From assembly GCF_004119455.1 (NCBI RefSeq), contig NZ_NRQT01000003.1:248001-312000 (forward strand): a stretch of DNA of 64,000 nt, read 5' to 3'. Source of the stretch: Chryseobacterium sp. CH25. Its GTDB lineage: Bacteria > Bacteroidota > Bacteroidia > Flavobacteriales > Weeksellaceae. The notes beneath the pieces are model-generated. The model was given only the letters and a program-made list of their open reading frames with translations. It did not search any database and was not told where the DNA came from. Made by a program: the position numbers and the translations under genes. Positions 27,128 to 33,848 of this stretch are shown piece by piece. Positions within the stretch are counted from its first letter, which is position 1, and every line of letters begins with the position of its first letter.

Positions 27128-28143
27128 ATGACTTCTGAAAACGCAAATCGATTTTTTGAAAGCCAATTAGGCAAAAAATCCACCGAATTCATCACATTAG
27201 CTCAAAGCGGTTCTGCGAGGGTCAATTTTCTGGCCATAACCGACACTGAAAAATACATCATCACCTACAATGAGAATATTCCGGAAAATGAAAGTTTTCT
27301 TTATTATTCCGAGGTTTTCTCTGCACTTAGCCTGAATACGCCATCCATCCTTGCTGTTTCAGAAGACAGGAAAATGTATGTGCAGGAATTTTTAGGAACG
27401 CAAACTTTATCAGAGGTCATTACAAAAGAACATGTATCAACTCGTGTAAAATCTTTGGTAAAACAAACGCTGGAAAAGCTATTCAGGTTACAAATCCAGA
27501 CACAGGATAAAATTGATTTCTCCAAAACATTTGAATACGAATGTTATGATGAGCTTCCGGTGATTCACGATTTGTACTATTTTAAAAATTTTGTAGCAGA
27601 TGTCCTGGAGCTTGAGTATAATAAATCCACCTTACTGAAAGAGTTCAAACAAATTGCAGCATTGGTGGAAGATCTTGAACCTAAAGGGATCATGATCCGG
27701 GATTTCAGGCCAGAAATATCATGGTGAATGAAAAAGATGAAGTTTCATTCATTGATTATCAGTCTGCAATGAAAGGTCCTTTGATGTATGATGTCATTTC
27801 ATTCCTTTTTCAGGCCAAGGCAGATTTCCCTGAAAACTTTAAAAATGAAATGCTGGATTTTTATATCCAACTATTTGAAGATCAAAACACTCAACATCAA
27901 CTAAACAACTCGGTTAAACCAATGCAAATGATGAGATTCCTGCAAGTCTTAGGTGCTTACGGCTTCAGGGGACTGATTCAAAGGAAACAGCATTTTATGG
28001 CCAGCCTTGAAAAAGGGATACGAAATATCACAGAATTTGCATCTGCCTGGGAAGAGATGAAAAACTATCCGGAGCTTAACAAGGTCATAGCTCAATTGTC
28101 ATCAGAAGAAACCAGAAAAAAAATTGATGCCATTTTAAATTAG
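27128..28143 (+). CDS. AmgK-like amino-sugar phosphotransferase (apparent frameshift)
   Basis: Aminoglycoside-phosphotransferase-fold kinase, closest by eye to AmgK, which phosphorylates the anomeric carbon of N-acetylmuramate or N-acetylglucosamine during peptidoglycan recycling. The catalytic loop reads IMIRDFQARNIMV (D192 and N197 after correction) and the metal-binding segment is SFIDYQSAMKGPLMYDVISFL, both very AmgK-like, as is RFLQVLGAYGFRGL further on. The frame breaks inside the catalytic loop: TTCAGG at 27704-27709 should read TTCCAGG, one C missing near 27706. The repaired protein has 338 residues, the normal AmgK length. Downstream lie a RapZ-like domain and a MurU-like gene, supporting the salvage role. 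The substrate is inferred, not shown. Confidence 0.82.
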
Positions 28144-28219
28144 TAATTGGGAAACCAATACAACATACCTTAAAAACTTAAAATACCTTAATGGTTAAAT
28201 CTAAAAAATAAAGAAGAAA

Positions 28220-28636
28220 ATGCTACACATTGATATACACAGTTTTTCGTATAAAAAAGGAGGAATTCCAAAAGATAATTCAGGAAATGGAGGCGGTTTT
28301 GCCTTTGACTGCAGAGGAATTTTAAACCCTGGAAGAATTGAAGAATATAAAACTCAGACAGGAAATGACATCGGCGTTCAGGAATATCTTGAAACCCAAA
28401 CTGAAATGCCTAAGTTTCTGGAACTCATAAAATCTCTTGTATCCATCAATATTGATGATTATCTGGAAAGAGGATTTGAAAACCTTCAGATCAATTTCGG
28501 ATGCACCGGCGGACAACACAGATCTGTTTATTCTGCTATAAAAATCGCTGAATTCATCAGAGAAAAATATCCTGACGGAACTCTAATTACGATTCATCAC
28601 GACGAACAACCACAACTGAACATTAGTAATCAGTAA
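28220..28636 (+). CDS. Stand-alone RapZ C-terminal domain protein
   Basis: 138 residues matching only the C-terminal domain of RapZ (YvcJ): SFSYKKGGIP near residues 8-17, FAFDCRGILNPGRI (27-40), TQTGNDIGVQEYL, and the phosphate-binding signature FGCTGGQHRSVY (93-104). The N-terminal P-loop kinase domain of full-length RapZ is absent. In E. coli the C-terminal domain binds glucosamine-6-phosphate and directs RNase E-dependent control of glmS through small RNAs; those partners are not expected here. Its position between an AmgK-like kinase and a MurU-like transferase suggests amino-sugar-phosphate binding or sensing. Domain identification is strong; role is inference. Confidence 0.88.
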   Translation: MLHIDIHSFSYKKGGIPKDNSGNGGGFAFDCRGILNPGRIEEYKTQTGNDIGVQEYLETQTEMPKFLELIKSLVSINIDDYLERGFENLQINFGCTGGQHRSVYSAIKIAEFIREKYPDGTLITIHHDEQPQLNISNQ

Positions 28637-28700
28637 TGAGCAATCAGTAATATTCGTATACCGTTATTACATTACTCATTACTTATCATTATTACTCATA
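28621..28700. repeat. AGTAAT/ATTACT imperfect inverted repeat between rapZ-like and murU-like genes
   Basis: The left arm contains AGTAATCAGTAATGAGCAATCAGTAAT-type units (quoted by the core AGTAATGAG at 28632-28640). The right arm contains CTCATTACT at 28675-28683 with further ATTACT units. It overlaps the last codons of the RapZ-like gene and ends just before the murU ATG. It could fold as a hairpin or be a dispersed small repeat. Confidence 0.55.
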
Positions 28701-28704
28701 CTAT

Positions 28705-29417
28705 ATGAAGGCTCTTATTTTCGCTGCCGGAAAAGGCACAAGGCTTAAGCCATTTACAGACCATCATCCCAAAGCTCTGGCAAAGGTGAATGGCATTCCC
28801 CTTCTGGAAAGAAACATCAATTATCTGAAAAGCTATGGAATAAAGGATTTTGTGATTAATATTCATCATTTCGGGGATCAGATTGTTGATTTTTTAAATA
28901 AAAATGATAACTTCGGCTGTAAGATTGAAATCTCCGATGAAACCAATGAGTTATTGGAAACCGGAGGCGGCCTGATTTTTGCCAGAAAATTTCTGGATCA
29001 TGGTGAAGATTTCTTAATCATGAATGCTGATATTTTAACCGATATCAATATTAATGCATTGGTAGAATATCACAAAAAATAAAAGATTTTGCTACTTTAG
29101 CAGTATCGGACCGTGAAAGTTCAAGAAAACTTCTTTTTAATGATGATCTGGTGTTAAGAGGCTGGTTGAATGTACAAACAGGCGAGCAGAGACTTGCTGA
29201 GTTCAATAAAGGGTTTAAAGCTCTTGCATTCAGTGGTGTTCACTGTATCAACCCGGTCATCTTTGAAAAAATAAAAAGAAAAGGCAAATTTTCTGTTATG
29301 GAAGAATATCTGGATCTGATGCAGACTGAACATATACATGGTTTTCTGCATGACAGCATTCTTATAGATGTTGGAAGACCGGAATCTGTTATAGAAGCCG
29401 AAAAACATTTTAAATAA
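28705..29417 (+). CDS. MurU-like sugar-1-phosphate nucleotidylyltransferase (apparent frameshift)
   Basis: Nucleotidyltransferase of the GT-A fold, resembling MurU, which makes UDP-N-acetylmuramate from the 1-phosphate. The nucleotide-binding start MKALIFAAGKGTRLKPFTDHHPKAL contains the signature AAGKGTRL. VNGIPLLERNINYL, ETGGGLIFA and the metal-binding NADILTD follow. The frame stops after EYHKK in a run of six A (29074-29079); one more A continues as IKDFATLAVSDRESS through RGWLNVQTGE and ends DVGRPESVIEAEKHF, giving 237 residues. Following the AmgK-like and RapZ-like genes, it fits an anabolic muropeptide-sugar salvage route; a role with mannose- or glucose-1-phosphate is possible. Confidence 0.82.
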
Positions 29418-29426
29418 TTTGTACAA

Positions 29427-30179
29427 ATGGAAATGGACGGAATTAGGGATGAAAGTCTGGTAAACCCAGAATTAGATAGTAACGAAACAAAGCTACACAA
29501 TAGTTTCAGACAAAAAACATGGGATGAAACACTTACCAAAGATAGCTGGATGGTTTTTAAAATCATGGCTGAATTTGTAGATGGCTATGAAAAACTGGCT
29601 AAAATAGGTCCATGTGTATCTATATTCGGTTCAGCACGTCTGAAACCGGAAAATAAATACTATGAAATGGCAGTGGAAATTGCTGAGAAAATCACCAAAC
29701 TAGGTTTCGGAATTATTACCGGTGGCGGTCCCGGAGTAATGGAAGCCGGAAATAAAGGAGCTTTCAATGCAAAAGGAAAATCAATAGGACTTAATATTGA
29801 CCTTCCTTTTGAACAGCATTTCAATCCTTATATCAACAAGTCCTATTCCATGAACTTCGATTACTTTTTCGTGAGAAAAGTAATGTTTGTAAAATATTCT
29901 CAGGGATTTGTAGTTATGCCCGGAGGTTTCGGAACACTGGATGAGCTTACTGAAGCTTTAACTTTGATTCAAACCAATAAAATTGGTAAATTCCCAATCG
30001 TTTTGGTAGGAAGTGAATTCTGGGGTGGATTATTAGACTGGTTCAAGGCTACCCTATTGAGAGACGGAATGATTGCAGAAGATGATCTTGATCTTTACAG
30101 AGTGGTAGACACTGCTGATGAAGCCGTAGCGCACATTAAGGCTTTCTATGATAAATATTCTGTGAACGTAAACTTTTAA
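29427..30179 (+). CDS. LOG-family protein (TIGR00730, Rossmann fold)
   Basis: 250 residues. LOG proteins include cytokinin-type riboside 5'-monophosphate phosphoribohydrolases and nucleotide 5'-monophosphate nucleosidases. The two signature motifs are present: GGGPGVMEAGNKGAF (about residues 99-113) and PGGFGTLDELTEALTLIQTNKI beginning near residue 166, including the catalytic-site PGGxGTxxE. An N-terminal extension (MEMDGIRDESLVNPELDS...) precedes the core, as in other Bacteroidota homologues. It begins 9 bases after the murU-like stop, so it is likely in the same operon. Substrate undetermined. Confidence 0.92.
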   Translation: MEMDGIRDESLVNPELDSNETKLHNSFRQKTWDETLTKDSWMVFKIMAEFVDGYEKLAKIGPCVSIFGSARLKPENKYYEMAVEIAEKITKLGFGIITGGGPGVMEAGNKGAFNAKGKSIGLNIDLPFEQHFNPYINKSYSMNFDYFFVRKVMFVKYSQGFVVMPGGFGTLDELTEALTLIQTNKIGKFPIVLVGSEFWGGLLDWFKATLLRDGMIAEDDLDLYRVVDTADEAVAHIKAFYDKYSVNVNF

Positions 30180-30237
30180 TTGGCATATTATTTGTGAACT
30201 ATAACTAGCAAGTATGATTGTAAATCTATTAATTAAG

Positions 30238-30708
30238 ATGAAAAAACTTTTATATATATCAGGAATTTTAACATTTTTTGTGTTAATGAGTTTTATGTAT
30301 GTAGACTTTTTCTCTTCAATGACCAAAGTGGATTATATTGATGGAAGCAAGACATTGAAGTTTACCACAAAAATGAATACAAGCCATATCTCGGACGCTA
30401 TTAAGATCAATCCTAATACAGCAGGATTTGAAGCGGAAGTGAAAAAATATGTGAACAATAATTTTGATGTATTTGTCAATGGTGCTCCCAAAACAATTAC
30501 CTTCACGGGAAGTCAGATCAGCGGAGAAACTGTATGGGTATATTTTGAGACCGGCGGGGTTTCAGATATTAATACCTTGAAGATTAAAAATACGATCCTT
30601 TTAAGCTCTTTTCCAAAGCAAATCAATCTGGTGAGTATAGCCTACAAAGGCAGTCAGAAAATGATGAACTTCCAAAGAGGAAAAGAAGTGAATGAGGTTT
30701 CTTTTTAA
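30238..30708 (+). CDS. DUF6702-like secreted or membrane-anchored protein
   Basis: 156 residues from MKKLLYISGILTFFVLMSF, an N-terminal signal or anchor helix. The mature part (KVDYIDGSKTLKFTTKMNTSHISDAIKI, VYFETGGVSDINTLKIKNTILL, IAYKGSQKMMNFQRGKE as landmarks) is beta-rich and matches the short Bacteroidota family I know as DUF6702, usually next to metallopeptidase genes. The earlier in-frame ATG at 30214 would put extra polar residues before the signal and is less likely. No function is established. Terminator follows. Confidence 0.7.
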   Translation: MKKLLYISGILTFFVLMSFMYVDFFSSMTKVDYIDGSKTLKFTTKMNTSHISDAIKINPNTAGFEAEVKKYVNNNFDVFVNGAPKTITFTGSQISGETVWVYFETGGVSDINTLKIKNTILLSSFPKQINLVSIAYKGSQKMMNFQRGKEVNEVSF

Positions 30709-30737
30709 AGAAAATTAGATTTAACCATTATAAATGG

Positions 30738-30772
30738 GTACCCTGTAAGTTTAACTTTCAGGGTATTTTTTT
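30738..30772 (+). terminator. Terminator after the DUF6702-like gene
   Basis: TACCCTG..AAGT pairs with ACTT..CAGGGTA, followed by seven T. Confidence 0.75.
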
Positions 30773-30862
30773 GTAATAAAAATCACACAACAGGGATTAA
30801 TCAGTAAAAATACTGATTGAAAATTCAGCACTTATACTCTAACATACGTTTTTTTAACATTT

Positions 30863-30870
30863 TAAATTTG
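30863..30870 (+). promoter_or_regulatory. -7 box upstream of the PixA/AidA-like gene
   Basis: TAAATTTG, about 95 bases before the ATG at 30966, leaving an unusually long leader for this window. Confidence 0.45.
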
Positions 30871-30965
30871 TCCTGTAATTACAATATTGAAGCCGACATC
30901 ATAAAAAAAACGGGGCGGTATCTGAAAAGCCACATGAGTAAGAATAATATTTAAAAACAAATCAC

Positions 30966-31541
30966 ATGGACAACAATCAATTAAATGCTTCAAGCCAGGA
31001 AATCGACGTTATGATCGTAGTGGATACAGATTACGTAAAAGACTACATCAAAGCCAGAAATATTACCCCAAGTACGGATAAAAATAATCCGGTAGGTATA
31101 GATCATAAAAGCCAATATATGATCGTTCCAAGCGCTCACATTGCTACAGGCCAGGCAACAGCAGACTTAAATTTCAAAGGAAGAGATGGAGATACTGTAT
31201 GCTTCAGAGGCTGCTCTGTTTCTCAGAATTCCGATGATGCCATTATTATATACAGAGTTAAAAAATATGACGGAGTGGATGTGTTTTATGGCAACCCTTT
31301 CCAATATGAATTTGTAGACAGAACCATTGCAGCCGTACCTGATCCAAAAAGTTCAGACAGAGATGGAATGCCTTCTGTGCCTGGAAACGTTACTTTTCCA
31401 AGCTTAGATGCAAGAATAGGTCAAGTAGGAACAGGAAGCTACTATATTTATTTTGCTTTATATACTTTAGATCCAAAAGACAGCAGCAAACAGACTTTAT
31501 ACAGTTATTGCTATTGGGATCCAACGATTACAGTACATTAA
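30966..31541 (+). CDS. PixA/AidA-family inclusion-body protein
   Basis: 191 residues, no signal peptide. It matches the AidA/PixA family: an opening IDVMIVVDTDYVKDY strand, DKNNPVGIDHKSQYMIVPSA, GQATADLNFKGRDGDTVCFRGCSVSQNSDDAIIIYRV (landmarks GDTVCFRG and SDDAIIIY) and a final YIYFALYTLD...YSYCYWDPTITV. PixA forms crystalline inclusions in Xenorhabdus, and AidA-type proteins are quorum-sensing-regulated in Ralstonia and Burkholderia; biochemical activity is unknown. The gene stands alone between terminators with a 95-base leader. Family call is confident; role in this organism is open. Confidence 0.85.
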   Translation: MDNNQLNASSQEIDVMIVVDTDYVKDYIKARNITPSTDKNNPVGIDHKSQYMIVPSAHIATGQATADLNFKGRDGDTVCFRGCSVSQNSDDAIIIYRVKKYDGVDVFYGNPFQYEFVDRTIAAVPDPKSSDRDGMPSVPGNVTFPSLDARIGQVGTGSYYIYFALYTLDPKDSSKQTLYSYCYWDPTITVH

Positions 31542-31568
31542 TAGAAAATTATAGTACAAGTGAATAAT

Positions 31569-31598
31569 AAAAAAGCCAGCTCTTTCGAGCTGGCTTTT
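31569..31598. terminator. Bidirectional terminator between convergent genes
   Basis: AAAAGCCAGCTC pairs perfectly with GAGCTGGCTTTT around TTTC; A and T flanks let it act for both the PixA-like gene and the DUF5689 gene. Confidence 0.85.
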
Positions 31599-31617
31599 AC
31601 TATATAAAAAACAATAC

Positions 31618-33837
31618 TTATTGTCCTTTAATGTTGAAATTATCTACTTCCCATGTTGAAGCTTTAGCTGTTGTAGAAGTATATTTAAATGCAATTCTTA
31701 CATTCTTACCCAAGAAAGCACTTAAATCTACATTTCCTGAGCTTACCCAATCTCCGAATGCACCGGTATTGGTATCCAGAATTGCCGGAAGCTGTGTCCA
31801 GTTAGTAGTTTCCACATTTCCGGTATAGTTATCAGTAGCATATACCTGTAAAGCATAACCATCATATCTTACATCTGTAGTAAATGTTACCATAGCCTTA
31901 GATTTACCAGCTAAGCTTACTGCTTTAGAAATCAACCAGTCTTCGTTATCGAAATTATTACCTGCACCACCTGCATTACCATTCATCATGGCATAATAGT
32001 TCGTTCCGTTTCCTTGGTTAGATGTTCCCCAGAATTGGTTTGGTCCTACTTTATTAACAACCGTCCACTCTGTACTATTAAATCCACCTGCAGCAAAATC
32101 ATCTTTATAAAGAACAGGAAGCGGTGTATAGATACTTCCGTCACATCTAGGATTAGTTAACTGAAGATCCGGAAGTTTGGTAAACCACAATTGGTAAGTA
32201 CCATTAAATATACTTAAAACAGCATATACATCACCCTTTCCACCTGCTACTTCAATAGTATTTGCTGCTTTTCCTGCAAATACAGCACGTCCGCTGGTTC
32301 TTAAAGTAATTGTTTTTCCTGAACAGTCTTCCAACGTTCTGTTTGAAAGCCCTGTACCATCTGCATACGTTTTACCTAAGTCTCCGTTAATGAATTCAAG
32401 ATCTTTAATTTTAATCCATCTTCCTACATCTGCTGTTGTTAACTGAGAAATTGTTCTTTCAGAAGCAACAACCGCTCTTGCAGGCTCATTGGAATCATAT
32501 AAGTGTTTGTATATATTTTCTTCTCTGATTCTGTATCCAATAGTAGATACTGATTCATTAGATCCAAGCTGTAATTCTCCAGAAACATTTCTTAAATACA
32601 ATCCTTTAAGTTTAATATAAAGGTCTTTTCCTACTTTAAATCTTGCATCCTGGAAAAGATCTGTCTTATTGATATTGATCTTAATTCCCCCGGTTGCGTC
32701 CTCTACATACAGATATCTGAAAATGTTTCCAGCCTCATCATTAGCAGTAACCTGAGCTTTTACATAGAAATCTCCTGTAATTTCTGCTAACACTAATCCT
32801 GTTGGAGGTAATGAAGCCCCAAGTTGCTTGATATCTGCAATCGTTTTAGCGGTAAGGTTTGTATCACTAAATCTACAAGGGTTTTCCTTAATTTCATCCT
32901 GACGTGGGAAGTGATGATCTGTAAGTTCACCATTTTTCTTTCCCTCCATATCAAGATCAGTAACTTTATTGATATAGAACTGGTAAGTTGTATTGGATCC
33001 TGACTGGAACTTACTGAATATTCCTTTAAAAGTTCCTTGTCCAGCCGGAATATATTGATTGGCAAAAGAAGAATATCCACTGTTTCTTACTACTGCAGTG
33101 TTTTTGTAAACTTTGGCTAATTTATCCCAATTCTGACCAATTACTTTATCCACAGTTTCACCGTTAGGTGCGTAGTTTGAACATAAAGCTTTTGCATCAA
33201 ATTCTACATTATTCAGCTCCACTAAACAACCGATTAGGTCTTCATTAGCTTTAAGATCTGCTATAGAAATAACTCTTGGTGTGATTTCCCCTCTTGTAGT
33301 ACAAGATCTTGAAATTACACTTGGCGCTAATTTCTCAGGAATTCTGGAAACTCCGTTTGCTGCAGATTCAGCGCCTGTTTTTACCCCAAGCTGAACTACA
33401 CCTCCATAAGTACCTACCGCAAGACCATTAAGCTTTACATAGATCTTAGATCCCTGAGGGAATCTTGTATAAGAACTTACCATATCCACACTGATGGTAA
33501 AACCATGAGTAGGATTCTTCAATGCATCCTGAATATAGATTGTTTTATAGATATTCCCGGTTTCATCCGTAGAAGAAACATATCCTTCGATAAACAAATC
33601 ATCACTTGCATCATTAGGCTTATCTGCCGGGAATACATAAGCAGCCCCTGAAGGATTATTTTCAGTAAACTTCTTCTTTAACTCACTTAAGGTTACATTA
33701 GCCTTAAAATCGGCAACACACGCGTAACCATCGAGATTGGGTTCATCATATTTATCATCATGTACACATCCTACGATAATCCATAGAGAGGCTGCTGCGA
33801 TACAAATAGATTTAAAAATTGAATTATATTTTTTCAT
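31618..33837 (-). CDS. DUF5689 lipoprotein with C-terminal choice-of-anchor domain
   Basis: 739 residues. Lipoprotein signal with the lipobox cysteine in WIIVGCVHDDKYDEP (about residue 24). Two DUF5689 units follow, each with a ...EGYVSSTDETGNIYKTIYIQD or ...YVKAQVTANDEAGNIFRYLYVED core, about residues 80-290 and 320-560; these resemble OB-fold nucleic-acid-binding-like strands. The last 160 residues (DDFAAGGFNSTEWTVVNKVG, NGNAGGAGNNFDNEDWLISKAV, FKYTSTTAKASTWEVDNFNI) form a cleaved-adhesin/choice-of-anchor J beta-sandwich. It starts 11 bases after the TonB receptor stop and so forms a two-gene operon with it, probably as its surface-exposed partner. Substrate not known. Confidence 0.85.
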   Translation of the reverse strand: MKKYNSIFKSICIAAASLWIIVGCVHDDKYDEPNLDGYACVADFKANVTLSELKKKFTENNPSGAAYVFPADKPNDASDDLFIEGYVSSTDETGNIYKTIYIQDALKNPTHGFTISVDMVSSYTRFPQGSKIYVKLNGLAVGTYGGVVQLGVKTGAESAANGVSRIPEKLAPSVISRSCTTRGEITPRVISIADLKANEDLIGCLVELNNVEFDAKALCSNYAPNGETVDKVIGQNWDKLAKVYKNTAVVRNSGYSSFANQYIPAGQGTFKGIFSKFQSGSNTTYQFYINKVTDLDMEGKKNGELTDHHFPRQDEIKENPCRFSDTNLTAKTIADIKQLGASLPPTGLVLAEITGDFYVKAQVTANDEAGNIFRYLYVEDATGGIKININKTDLFQDARFKVGKDLYIKLKGLYLRNVSGELQLGSNESVSTIGYRIREENIYKHLYDSNEPARAVVASERTISQLTTADVGRWIKIKDLEFINGDLGKTYADGTGLSNRTLEDCSGKTITLRTSGRAVFAGKAANTIEVAGGKGDVYAVLSIFNGTYQLWFTKLPDLQLTNPRCDGSIYTPLPVLYKDDFAAGGFNSTEWTVVNKVGPNQFWGTSNQGNGTNYYAMMNGNAGGAGNNFDNEDWLISKAVSLAGKSKAMVTFTTDVRYDGYALQVYATDNYTGNVETTNWTQLPAILDTNTGAFGDWVSSGNVDLSAFLGKNVRIAFKYTSTTAKASTWEVDNFNIKGQ

Positions 33838-33848
33838 TGTAGTCTTTA

